Source of the DNA: JBPESP01 sp051710585
GTDB lineage: Bacteria; Pseudomonadota; Gammaproteobacteria; Enterobacterales; Enterobacteriaceae
Assembly: GCA_051710585.1 (NCBI GenBank)
Contig: JBPESP010000005.1
Location: forward strand, 1-64,000
Reading direction: 5' to 3'
DNA length: 64,000 bases
Part shown: positions 23,055-36,100 of the stretch, piece after piece
How positions within the stretch are numbered: position 1 is the first letter of the stretch
Layout: every line of letters starts with the position of its first letter
Made by a program: the position numbers and the translations under genes
The notes under the pieces: model-generated
Told to the model about the DNA's origin: nothing
Seen by the model: the letters and a program-made list of their open reading frames with translations, nothing else
Databases searched by the model: none

Positions 23055-23738
23055 TTACAGTAACGAGGCTAAGGTGTGCGTTATAATCCAGCCTCGTTTA
23101 TGCCATAATGCCGGCAGTTGCGCCATAGCATCGAAGCAAGTGACCAACGGATGATCAAGAGGAGGGTTATGCGTATCAGTGCAGTAGTAGAACACCGGAA
23201 TACCGGCGGCAATGCCGGCTTGAGCACCCGCCAAGGAATCTTCAATCAAAATACAGCTCTCGACAGGCAATGACATCTCTTCAGCAGCGTAATAGATGAG
23301 CGCCGGGTCCGGTTTCCAGTGACCGACAGTATAACCGCTAAAGAGCCGATTATTAAAAAAAGGCAGCAATGACGTCAATTCTAACGAGTGCTTTATTTTG
23401 CTGAATGGCCCGTTAGAAACAACCGCTATCGGTATCATTATTTGCTCCAGTAGTGTGCGGATACCTTCGATAGGTTTCAGGCCGAAGTTGAATAATCGCG
23501 CTACCTCCTGACAATATTGGCGTTCCAATACCTCAATCGACTGTGCGATACCATATTGCTGCCGGATGTTGTCAAAGATTTGATAAAGTTTTATGCCTTT
23601 AAAGCGTTTTATTGCCTCCTCAAGATTGATATGAACGCCGTAGAGAGCACATACCACAATATAAGCTTCACAGTAGAGAGTCTCACTATCTACTAATGTG
23701 CCATCACAATCAAATAATACACAGGAAATATTAGTCAT
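23055..23738 (-). CDS. yieH: HAD phosphatase, YieH-like (6-phosphogluconate phosphatase)
   Basis: The 227-residue product is a haloacid dehalogenase superfamily phosphatase and aligns along its length with E. coli YieH (221 residues), reported to hydrolyse 6-phosphogluconate. Motif I is FDCDGTLVDSE with nucleophile Asp10 and Asp12. Motif II is VVSNGP, the conserved lysine lies in HWKPDPALIYYA, and motif IV is LIEDSLAGAQAGIAAG. The cap region keeps RFKGIKLYQI. A textbook AGGAGG ribosome site (23744-23749) lies 5 bases before the ATG. The gene is alone, with more than 4 kb of desert on one side and 2 kb on the other, yet every catalytic residue is intact. A related sugar-phosphate specificity cannot be ruled out. 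Confidence 0.92.
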   Translation of the reverse strand: MTNISCVLFDCDGTLVDSETLYCEAYIVVCALYGVHINLEEAIKRFKGIKLYQIFDNIRQQYGIAQSIEVLERQYCQEVARLFNFGLKPIEGIRTLLEQIMIPIAVVSNGPFSKIKHSLELTSLLPFFNNRLFSGYTVGHWKPDPALIYYAAEEMSLPVESCILIEDSLAGAQAGIAAGIPVFYYCTDTHNPPLDHPLVTCFDAMAQLPALWHKRGWIITHTLASLL

Positions 23739-26700
23739 AAGGACCTCCTCTTTATGAGAGGTAACAGATATTTTTACTTTACACTATTTCAAGACATAGT
23801 GATAAATAATGGGAACAAGAGTGTTTAACGCCGTACAGTACGTAATTTCTAGGGCAAATCTCATCAGCAATAGGGTTGCTATGTACAAAGAGCTGTGGGG
23901 GAAGCTCTGCATCAGGTGAGAGCTATTAAGTAGGAATAAAAAAACAATGGGAGAAACATATCGTGTATTTTTACCTATTATTTAATAAATAGTATTTAAT
24001 AGAATATTCTAAAACTCTTTAAGCACAAAAATATTTTTATAAAAAACTACCAATAATGATATAATCGAAGAAATTTTAACGGAAAAGCTAACAAAAATAT
24101 TTATGGAAAAAATATATTACAAGCATTTTCAGATAATAAAACATTTATTACCATTTTTTATAAAATTAAAATAATTTAATTATATTAATGGTTTTTTTGT
24201 AAAAATTATAATGGGTAGGAATCAATAACTTCTTCTTTTGAAACTTTTCAATAATAAAAAAGAGTTTGTTTATAATGTAGATATTTGTAGGATCTTGTAA
24301 CCATTTCTTTTCAGAACTGATAAGGAGAAGGGCAGGTTTAAGCGGCAGTAAACACACCGACCAAACTAAATATCCTCCAACAGTCGCATCGAACTCAGTC
24401 TCCGTCAGAAGATATTGCAGAGGACAGGCTGACTTAAACTTTATTTTAAATCCTCCCCCTAATTCTGTAGACAATACAAGCAACGGATTGATGCTGCTAA
24501 TGGCATAAAGTATAGTAATGTAGCGTCAATAAAATCTAAGCGCCTGATAACGGAATATATCCGTATCTAATTGCTATCGATCCAACATCATTTTTAGAGC
24601 TATTTAAAAATAAATGCCAGTAATGACCTCATAGCCTCTGCCAAGCAAGGGTGATATTAACCGCTTAACGCAAAAGGGTTTTTACTAACATATCGCTTAA
24701 GCGGATAACATTTAAGTCATTATCGCAGTTAAGAAAACAATAAACCATTTGACGATTGCCGAAGACCTCACTCAATACTGTGTCGCTTCAGGACATACAA
24801 CGCTACAAGAGAATGTGGCAACCCTCAACTTGTCCGCATGTCCTGCAGTAAAGCGGTAGTGAATATACCTACTGTATCCAGTAATCTTTACACTGAACAT
24901 AACCCCCCACTGATAAGTGGGCTAATAGATTTACCAGTGACGTGGATAATAACTACCGTTAGTGTTAGTCCAATAAGCTTAACTGGAAAAACTTCATTTC
25001 CTCAGTTAATACATCAGCAGCGTGTAGCACAATGGCAGGAAATTCAATATTAGTTTATCCAAAGCTTCAATTTGAAGCGTCACGCATACCTTATTAGTAT
25101 GCATATCACCAACAGTGTTGATAATTACACATAAAAAACTTTAGCGCTAAATGACCTTCATATCGATATTGGAGGCGGCTTGGAAAATATTTTAGGTATA
25201 GATCTTTAGCTTGATAAAAACACTAGTACCGGAGCAGTACTTATCATGCAATGTTCCAAACTGGAAGTAACCTGAAATGGAGCATGTTAAACATTTAAAG
25301 AACATCACCATTCTAAAGAAGCTACCTAAGAACCCCAGTAAGACCCCCAAGCATCAGAGTAGACCAGTAGCAGCATTTTATCCAAAATAACGCATTTCCG
25401 GTTTTGCTAAGAAGTACTATTAGTGAAACTTTAACGGCGCGAATCGTCGATATTTTTTTACGTGTCCTCCATCATGACAAGCACAAATCCGCTGAAAACA
25501 TCATATTAAATAAATAAAGATTAATAAACTCCCATATATATTTTCATGACATTAGATAAATCCTGCTCATTACGGTGGATTTTACAAAATCCGAAAAATA
25601 AGGTATATAGCTAGGCTATAATCTAGATATGCCATTCAATTAAAAACTCGGCGCAATTTAAACATCGTGAAAAGATTGCTTATCAGAATAGTAGCTCTGT
25701 TAAGGCAACTGTTAGTAAACACTGGTGCCATCTGTTATTTATCCCTATCTAGACTAAACTTCTGATCATCATATGCATCATATAAGTTATTATCCTCCAG
25801 CAGAGGTAATGAGGTGGTTTGCCGGATAGGCTTGCTATAAATTATAAAACGCTAAATTTGTACTATACCAACATCATGCTTTCAAGTTTCACTCTTAATA
25901 TTATTGCCAGGGCCGGGGTTCACCGTTATCAGCCGCATAATAAAGCTATGTCTCTCCTAGAGTGATCTTAGCTGAAATTAGTGGGAAATTCCCATAACAG
26001 TCGTTATGGAATTGCACGAAAAGACTCGTCAAATTAGATACTATCTTCACTCTCCTTCCGGGGTACAGAAGAATTCGATTAGAATAATGGATAGAACACA
26101 GATGTAACTATAGTTCTAGCAGAGGCAGAGGGATAAAACAATAAAAACGCTATCATAAAATAAAATAAGAACAGCACTGTCAGATAGAGATAATTTATTC
26201 GCTCAATATTACGCCAATCACCTCGGCTAATCAGCCAATCGCGGTGATTCATCAAAAGCGTAAAAATGCTAAATAATAGTGTTAATACACTATTGAATGA
26301 CAATAGCAAAGAATACCGCGATATCGACGGCGATTTTAACGTAAGTGTAAGTCAATGTTACGAAACAGTACCAATAATCCTACCTATCACCACATTTGAT
26401 AGGTTTGCACTGGTCAGCGCGGACCATATCCATCCACATAAGCTTCAGTGTTCCATCTGTCAAAATATATGCACATCATCTAAAATAACCCCTATTAGCA
26501 TTTCACATTAGTTAAGCTCGTCAGTTAATAAATACCTTAGTAAGCATAAACTTCTATTTCCGTCAGTCCAAAGACCAATCAGACTAACTAACCATCTTTT
26601 CTAGTATCTAGAAAATTTCGCATTGCGCACTTATACGTTTTAATTTATAAAATACTGTAATATCATTGTCTCTCCGAGACGGTTTTATAAATCTACTGTT

Positions 26701-29700
26701 CATTTTAGCAAAATACATCTTATCAATATCGACTGATTAGCTTGTGTATCGTTATTCACCAACGTGAGTAACTCTTTCTGCGAGTTTTTTGCAGAAAATG
26801 CAAATTAGCTGACTTAGTACGGCATAATGAATAAAATAGATATTTTACAGAATAAAATAACGATTTTAAACGCCCAGCAAAACTATAGATATTCATTAAA
26901 CTTCAATGTATCATATTAGCGCTGGCCCTTGCTTGATCGTTAATTACTAGCAACAATGAGTTTACACCCAAGGAATTTGGTGCAGTCACCTTCCCCACAA
27001 AGCTATCTACTAGCCGCTTATCATCTTGATAAGTAAAATATTTAGCGCGCTTATACGTCTTCTCTTGTTTTTTGCATTAACTGGACCTTCTTGGCATAAG
27101 AATAAAAGGTCACACTCTACACGAAGCAGTTTTCTTTACCAATAAAAGAAAGGGATTTTCAGTGGAGTCTGACACCGAGCGTCAGTGAGGTTTCTAGTTC
27201 CAAAACTGCAAGAATATAAAAGAGTATAACTGATAAAGTATAAAAACTTTAGCTCTATAGAGCTAAAATACACAGAGCCAGATAGAGTAAAAGTATCCAC
27301 AGGAAAAACTGTTAGTCATCCTGAAATTATTGTACAAACTGAAATACCCAGCGCCAATGTCTAGAATCCGCTGATATATCTTACGGACGATATATAACAT
27401 CTTACACTCTTCTAACTTTCTTCAGAATTAGAGAAATAAAACTGTTTTATTTTCATGCTCCTTGCCTCCGTTTGAATGCAAATTCAAGACAAAAAAGATT
27501 CAATAGACATTATTGATTGGACGTCATAACCTCTACATCCATCCTATCGGTCGTTAATTAGCTACTAGATCCTACTCGAAAGACGGATTAAACAATATAT
27601 TTTACGAACAAATTTACTAGAAGTAGTAGCGATGATTACGTACGCAACCTCCATCTCCATATAGTATAACTTGAAACTTACCGTGAAAGTTGGGGCAGTG
27701 ATACCAAACTATAAATCGCAACACCCGCACCAAAATAGTGTATTGAAACTATATAATTATCCAATTGCTATTCCGCAGCAAGATAGTTATATATAACGAG
27801 TATAAAATTAGAGCATACAATACCCGCCCAGTGCCATTACATACAATTATTCATAGCTTGATTTAGCACACGAGTTATGAATATCAGATTACGCATTACC
27901 TAAAGATGAGCAGCTCCTAGCGAGAGTTAGCGCAAATCCTTGCTAACAAGCATACAAGAAATGACAAACTGCTATCTCAAATATTTGATGCGTTCTCTAT
28001 CTTCCCCGTTATAAAGAAGATTTCTATGATTTTTCATAACGACTGATAGTATCTATCTAACTTTATATTATATTACTTTAGTTAGTAAACCTTAAGATGA
28101 GATAGAAAAGGTATTTACAGGTTGACCTGGGTTTTATTATAGCACAAAGGCCGTAGAAGTGTTTACAAATACAATTATATTTATATTTTCATTAACTGAT
28201 TAAACACTTTCGTTTCACCTGCAAGCGAAAATAAAATACTGCACTTGGTGCACTCAAAAAAGAGGAATCGTATTTTACGTCACGCTGATTTCTATCAGAA
28301 TGAGTGAAAACGAAAAAAGCCAGTATTAATTTTGGTCAAATTAGCTTTCTATTTTGCATAGAAGCCCGATTGCAAATTTAAGAATGGGTATTATAGCGTC
28401 TGGATCACTACGCATATGGACCATTTAGCGGAATGGCACACACTGGAAACTTTCAAAGTATTGGGGTCGTTTATTATAATTATCTGTTGTAAAAAATCCC
28501 GCTTTTCACTAAAGAAAAAAACTGAGTCTAACTACCCTAAGGATGATGCTATCAGTGATAGTTAAAATTAGATTAGCCTGAGCATGCTATTCAATGAAGA
28601 TTAGCATTAAAGAGATTTAACACTATGAAAGCCTGTTCAGTAACTGAAGAACCCTACCACTTATATTTCTCTGGAATTTGTTTATGTTATGTTATCGCTA
28701 TATTTTTATATTTTGAACAAAACATCATAAAAGATACCCTGCAAATAGGTTCGCAGTCCCGCAATAAGCACCATCTGCCTGTAGCAGATAGGATAAAACG
28801 TGCCGTTTACATAGGCGCTAAGATCAGTCTATTAGCATTAATAAGGAGCACTTATGAAAAAAAATCATTGTAGATAGCCACAACTATATAATTAGGATGG
28901 CAATTATGGATACAACCCCAAGCCCCATGAAGCAACGTACGGGCGGCCGGGAATCTTAGATGAGGAATCTGAGATTCCCGTATAGTTCATTAACAGCCAT
29001 ATCGAAAAGCATACCTTGAAAAACTCCTCCAATTGGCTGAGGTAATTCACCAGAAGCTAACCTTTCTAGTGATATATTTTATACTAAACGTCTGCGATTC
29101 TTCGGCGTCAATGTCATTGAACTACAGTGGCTAGCCAGCGCAAGAGACGTTACTGAAGCGGAAACTACCCTATTTTACACTTTGTTACTACTAGGCTTCC
29201 TGCCATAGCTCTCCGCTATTCTATAAAGCTTGCTGAGATTATGTTAGACCAGTTTTATGAGCAGATATTTATCCTTGTGGTAATTGGAGTTAACTGTATT
29301 TCTATTGATTATTAGCGATATAGTGGATCATCGTCTCTATCAATTTAGCCTACTAGTGGCAGGCAGAACACTAGCGAAAGACGAACGTGTTACGTACCCC
29401 TTTTCTGGGGTACGTTATTTTAATGCTACCAGCTACTTTTATCTTATCGCTATTATTATCAGCCTGCTGTTAGATGAGTCTATTTTTTTTGAAATTTAGC
29501 ATTATAGTAGCCGGGAGAAAAGAAAATAACAGATTTCTTTTATTTTCATCGTGCTGTTCAGCTCCCCCACGTCATGCACTGGTTTATTAACCGATTGATG
29601 GTACTGCTCTGATTCTAAACGCTTATCGTAATAAACATATTGGTATACTATTTCTGTTTTATGGCATAGTATTCCTTTTGCTCACTTACCGGCAAAATTC

Positions 29701-29814
29701 AAATCCTCGATTGAGGCTATTCGTGATAAGTATACGTTTATGACCAGTTTATAGGTGTACTCGTACCATTATTGGTGAGCTTTTTTTCACATTAGACCCC
29801 TGTGGTTCCCTCGT
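23739..29814. other. 6 kb desert, no gene recognised
   Basis: No intact gene, RNA or repeat was recognised. Open frames at 24166-24483 (minus), 26079-26309 (minus, hydrophobic, TTG start) and 28625-28873 (plus) lack ribosome sites and family matches. The stretch 24000-24250 is extremely AT-rich. A near-perfect inverted repeat at 28949-28980 (arms ending in CGGGAATCT and AGATTCCCG) is one of the scattered hairpins. Confidence 0.5.
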
Positions 29815-32800
29815 TACATATTAGCAAAAAGATTGTACAGCGTATTGGCACGTTATTTATGCGCTTTGGTCTGATGGAAGGAGCTCTTTGTATATCCCTT
29901 TTCTCATAAAGCTTGTGTACTAAAAGCACAACTGCTACTTTCTGACTGAGCTTTCTAGACCAGCTGTTTCTTAAGTATAACTACACCAAGATGGCTCTAA
30001 GGCTCTTATGCCTGCACTATATTCATCACATCATTATTTACTGTATCGCTACATCTAATAACCATGTCCTAGTTTTTAATGGCGATACCCCACCAACCTG
30101 TCCAGATAATTTACCGTTGGTACTGGGTGTATGGTTTTTACTGTGTAACGTTTTAGCTAATAATAACGGTGGGACCAGTATTAGTTACCATGGAGTAATT
30201 GACCCTGACGATCAGTAGATGATAAGGTGGTATTTGTATGAACTGGGCGGCCTACTATGTGTGCAGCCATTATACTCTAATTTACCATGTCTTGTCTACT
30301 GGATAGAAATCATGTTACGTCGACACAGTAATCTGTGCTGTGTATTGAGAAGTATTGATTCTGTGAATCTCGTTGGCTTAAGGCTACTCAACACATTACT
30401 TATCAACTTTCCAGAAAGTTATACCTAAAATTTTTAGTACCGATCTAAGAGTCATAGAACTTTATACCGTTAAGTGATCACCTGTATGAGCTTTTTTCTA
30501 ATATAACGCGTTTGGTTAAGCTGGTCACTAATCCTGTAGGATGGCTGTTAACTTTGGATGTGATTATCGTCGGTTCATTTCTGCTTAATTCCCTAGCGGT
30601 ACTATTCTATATCTATAATTTACTAGTAAAGTAATCTGACGCTGCAGGTTTTATCTTAGTTCTCTTTGGAAACCTACGGTATCAGTTTGTGTTTTTTTAG
30701 CGCTGGTCTTTCCCATTCAATGAATACGCTTAACGGATACATAAAGCGTATTCATTGTCGCTAGCAAAAAAATCCTGTCCGAAACGAATTAACTGTTCAT
30801 CGCCATGGAAACCTTGAAACTGTTCTCAGTATTTATTCAGGATAAACATCCCCGGCATCTAGCGGCATTTATTAACATTCTTAGCACTTTTGATCAAATA
30901 CTGAAAAAACATGGTGGCTAATTAATTCGTTAAAATATAGGATGATATAATCATTATCACAGGGAATCACAAAGGTCTAGGTTAGCAATAGCGCCTAGGT
31001 GTTTATCAAACTACGTATTTTCGCTACAAGGTGTATCACTTTGACTGGTCATACTAAAAAATATTGAGAATGACGAGCAAGTATAAAACCGAACCAGCAT
31101 GAGAAGCTGGAAAGTTACCTGAGAAAAACCGTGCTATCGTTAGACAGTAAAGTTTGATATAGGATTTTATATATTACTCTGTACCGAGATAAAGGAAAGT
31201 ACGGCAGTCTCTTGGTATACGCTCGCTTATTGTTGAGCTTGATATATTCGATGCCTAGACATTCTTGCCATCTTAACGCTTTAAGAATTAGAATAGGCCT
31301 CTGTCAGCGCTTTGAGGATATGCTTTTTACCCACTGCCTATATTTCTAGGTTAACTACCTTAAAGGGTGGGTCTTTTAAGAAGACTGCAACCCTAATCTC
31401 ATCAGGCCGGGGCTGGGTCGGTCATAATCCGTCGGGGCCGTGCGCTAGGTGGTTTTAAATCACACCATCGATGTACTCTATATGGTGGAAACACATAGAT
31501 ACGCAAGTAGGGTTATGTCAGACAGTCATTATTAACAACATCATTACTCTACAAAAGGAATATACTGCTTTGTTTTTAATGTTGAGGTATTACAGTAGTA
31601 GGATTTTTCCTACGTAGTAAGCTATTCAACGTGCAGCACACAGCTGTGTCATACCAGGACTTGTAGGCCTGTATAACCTGCATAAGGAGCTCAAACCAAA
31701 TACCGCTCATTATCCCCAGAAAGCCTCACCTTGGACACTGTGTTTTTCCCATGGACTCTGGAAATGAATGAGAATGAGCATTTTGCTTAGCAAAAAATAT
31801 CTTCCGGGTATATGACATCCTAAGGAAGATTAAATAGAGTTATCTTGTAGATTAAGACGACTGATTTTGCTATGGAAAACGCGTCTCGCACCTATTTTCT
31901 GAGATAGGCAAGCGCGGTAGCTATTTACTGATGCCGCTTACCTAGCTTATTGTGGCGCTGCATCATCTTAATCACACAGAAAAAACTATAACGGACGCTG
32001 TGAAGAACTGCTATCCCCCCTTTTTTTAGAAAAGGCCACCTCCCACCCCCGATTACGATCTATAACCGCAATACCTTCCGCTTGATTAACAGGAAGCGTT
32101 ATGAGCTTAACCCCTCGACTCCTTGCTCTTTTGTGGTATTGTTTTTAAGCTAAAAGTGGTTGGATGGAGGAAAGTGGACTGTCCAAGGTACTGGAATGGC
32201 ACCTATTTATTATATCCATTCAAGAGCATCCTTCTCTGTGAACTGACAGATTTTTTTTGTAAATTTACGGTCTCTCGACGCGAGATGGAGAAATCTATTC
32301 CGATGAGTCCAGCAAGGGAGGGATAAATATTCTTCTACGGGGAATTGCTCGATCTTTGGCAATAATGCCGGTAGGTATTTTATTACAAATGCATCGTTAT
32401 TTATTTTTAAGTCTTCTGCACAAGGACAGTTTGATCCATGATACTGATATCATGTTGTGTTTTGCTGTCACTGGCCATATTTCTGGAAGTGCTGTAGCCC
32501 TGCCTGATGAGCAGATGTTCTGGCAACTGATAGGCCTACAAAGCCATTTTATCGTGGGAATATTGGAAATTTAATAAACGTTCAGTCAGATTATGGCATA
32601 ATCTGACCTTGTCGGGAAAATGGATAGTGTATTTTGAATTAGAGTTATGCCTTTAGTTTTAGTCAGCAAGACCTTGTCGACGAAGCGCAAGCCTGTACTG
32701 TTGTAGTGGCAGATTTTATCAAGAAGATAAGATATACTAAATAATATCCCCAATATTAGCGTAAGATATATTAAAATAGGGGTAAAATTGAGCCCTCCTA

Positions 32801-33100
32801 AAGAAAACTGTGATTCTCTTACTGGGATGGCTGACTCTTAAGGGGCTAAAGCTTCACTAGATAGCGAACTGGAAAAAAAGTTATCGGCTGGAGAGATTTT
32901 TTTTCGTACCTTTTTTACAAAAAACTAGTTTCTACGTTACCCTATTGAGCTGGAAGTTTACTGAAGACTGTCGCCTCATAATTAGCTTGTTGTAGAAAAT
33001 GAAAAGCAAGATACTATCTGTGATAAGATTAAAAGACTCCAAAATTATTTATATTATCTATTTACCACAGATAAAGAACTACTTTAGCTAGTTTCAGCGA
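29815..33100 (-). repeat. Large inverted repeat, right arm
   Basis: This is the inverted partner of 16420-18945. It carries about 740 bases (30020-30760) that the left arm lacks, including broken plus-strand frames at 29991-30428. A perfect 14-bp inverted repeat (30718-30731 with 30744-30757) sits at the edge of that extra piece, next to the deletion point of the other arm. The plus strand has long but broken protein-like stretches (for example near 32396-32570 and 32850-33050), so the arms derive from coding DNA. I could not identify the family. Confidence 0.85.
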
Positions 33101-36100
33101 AAGCTATTAAACTACATTTGGTAAATGGATCCATTCATATGATAGCCTGACAGAAGAGGCACGCAGCGACTTGCCGTGTCAGTGCGTTGCGGCTGCCTAT
33201 GATAGATATTCACCTGCTGATTCTAGTGTTTGGTTAAGGTCGCCAGATTACCGGCAGAGATAAAAAATGAATACGCAGATAAAACTTCGTACTATTAATG
33301 TGTTTATCATAACTGGATCAGATGAATAAACTACGGCACACAGTTGTACGTAGCCAGCATACGCTGAACGTTTCTATGGCCTAGATGCGCTTCGCATTGC
33401 TAGTTATAGCACTTGACCTCGACATTAAGTGGCTGGAATATAAGGCTGTTGGAAGCCTGTCATACAAAGAATACGGCCTCTAGGGACTCGCATTCTCCTA
33501 AGAGCTTCCTTATACTGCTAGCCGCTGAACGCTTTACTCCATGCTGGTAATAATATAAGCTATAAAATACCCCCCTATAAAAATATGGATGGTGTATTTT
33601 CATAACTCCAAGCTAATAGCGGACACTGGACTTAACGGTCTGCTTATCAAAGCATAGTTGCAGTATACACACCACAACAGCCCGGCTATGGAGCCGGGCT
33701 GTTGTGGTGTGTATTAAAAAATAAACCGTATGGTCTTGACGATATTTTACATTATGTATTGACACATAAGCGGCAAGCGTGGACAACCACTTCAAACCAT
33801 ATTGAAGGCTACGCGAGGATAGCGTCTGTCCGCTAGATGATCTACAAAAAATAAACGTCTGATAATGACCGGGCTAATATTACCTAAAACGGCATAAAAT
33901 CATTGCTTTTGTCATGATGATTATTAGGTTAAATGCAAACGTTATTAGGTACTTTAAAGTACTACAACCATCAACCTTATAGGTATTTTGATAGACAAAG
34001 GGGGTTATCAGAGGCCATGACGGAATATAAAGATTTATAATTTAGTCATGGACTAAATACACATGTTATAGAGGATATCAAGAGCACCAATCTAGGACCT
34101 CTCTCTACATAGAGGCGAGGTAGAATCAATATAAAATGGCGAAATAGTCACATCTACAAGATACCTTCCAGACTGTCCGATACCCTAGTTAATGGGTAAG
34201 ATAACAGCGCAATTCGCGATCTGCACTACCCATATTAGCTACCTCTACTACGCCTAAGTCGCTCCTCCCATCCATCACTTACCTTACCCTTATACACCAT
34301 AGGAATACCAATTGATAACCAGAATGATAATTTTACATCAATACCCAAAAAAAACTAAACTACATAACGCGGTTTACCTTCGGCTAATAACCCTCACTTG
34401 AGCAGTATTGAGTTTACCCGTAGCTAGGGGTTGTCACATCTATATAAGTTAGCACGAGCCAAGAACTCGGCTACCCCTCCGCCGCTGGCTATATAGCCAG
34501 CAATATACTGAATAAGCGTTATAAAAACTCCGCTAGCTGATAATCGCAAGAGTCACATTAACATAAATATTAACTGTTGCCATACAAAGTGCCTTGTAGC
34601 GGTATATCGATGTCATACCGCCAATAGCAATTTAAAGACCTTCATTTATCTGATAGATAGAGGTCATTTAAACGAAAAATACCATGGCGCACGTACATAG
34701 CATCATACTCCACTTATTATACTAAAATTACTTACCTCCCACTTTTGCGCAATATCCGCAAGTGAGTAACTAGTACACGCCTTGCAAAACGGTATAAAAG
34801 TGATCTATCGGACAATACACGGGATACTCTACTGATAATAATTTTCTAGCCTGGTTAGTAGAGTAACCTTACTATCACTCGCATGAGTGAGTAGCCACGC
34901 AGATGAATACAAACCCCCATCACATATTACTGAACATCTGCTGGATGTAAAAATCACTCCACTGGTCACCGGCAGGTAACTATCGATACAATTATATTGC
35001 TTAGCAGCATCCTTATCGGACGTCAATGACGCCTATGTTTATCTGCTATTCTGAAACTACAGTATAGTGGATATAGTTTAACTCCACTGGCGGATCGGTA
35101 TGAGCCAGTAATACTTTATCAGCTTAAATACATTACTTGGTTATCGCATTAGCATCAATGAACTAGAGCCGTTCAGCGCCAACATTGCCCGGGCTAGAGA
35201 GCGTATCTAAATCTGGGTATCAAAAAAAATATCTAGTTTTGGATAGTCAAATATCTATGATGCACAGGTATCGCTTTATCACTTCAGCCCCCTTAGTAAA
35301 CGAGGGAAAAGCAACATAGGGTTACGATCGCTCACCCTTGTAGTGACAGTGATATCACTGTTGACTTTAAAGTCAAACATTTATCCTGGTATTAATACTA
35401 AGATATCCATCGTTCAATTCACTATTTCCAATTATTTTCTGATTATACCTAAGTCAATGTTGTTAACAATTAAAGAAGAATGTCATGTAACCATTAAGAA
35501 ATTTAAAATACTACAGAATTAATAAAATAGTGATATTTAAGAAATTTGGCTCCTACAGCAAAGTGTTTTGAAAGACAAAATGGCAATAATTAGTATTACG
35601 TTAAAAAACTATTTTACTAGAAATATCAAATAGCGTAATTTTATAAAAAATAGACTAATCAAAATGATTAGCGTGAATACTAACATACCTGTTTCAATTT
35701 ACATTTATATCAAATTATAGTACTGAAGAATACCGCGAAGCGGTAGACATCCTAAAAAAAATAAAAACAGTGCTAAAATAGTTAGTGACTATAGTTTACT
35801 ACTATACCATCTCCATATTAAAAGTGCAAGATATAGATTAACCTAAAACACTGAACCCTATATAAATAGAATTAACATAATAATGAGAAAAATAAATAAA
35901 ATATATTATTTCATCTATCAATACCTATAGATAATTTATTTTTAAGATTTTTAAGATGCTAACCCTTCTACTAATCCCGAAAAAACTATAGTGCACAGTA
36001 TAGCTGTATGCTATACTGTGCGTGGTATAATATATAAATACTTATAACTGAAGTAAGTATACGGTTCAACGATAAGCAATTGGCACAGTTGCTAGTAGCG

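Noticed and set aside
24166..24483. 105-residue minus-strand open frame
   Set aside because: No ribosome site, no recognisable family, very AT-rich C-terminal half (Lys/Ile/Phe runs), consistent with a chance frame.
26079..26309. Hydrophobic 76-residue minus-strand frame resembling a membrane protein
   Set aside because: It would need a TTG start with no ribosome site, and I recognise no family. It may be a ghost fragment but cannot be supported as a gene.
28625..28873. 82-residue plus-strand frame with an ATG
   Set aside because: No ribosome site or family match. Downstream DNA is broken in all frames.
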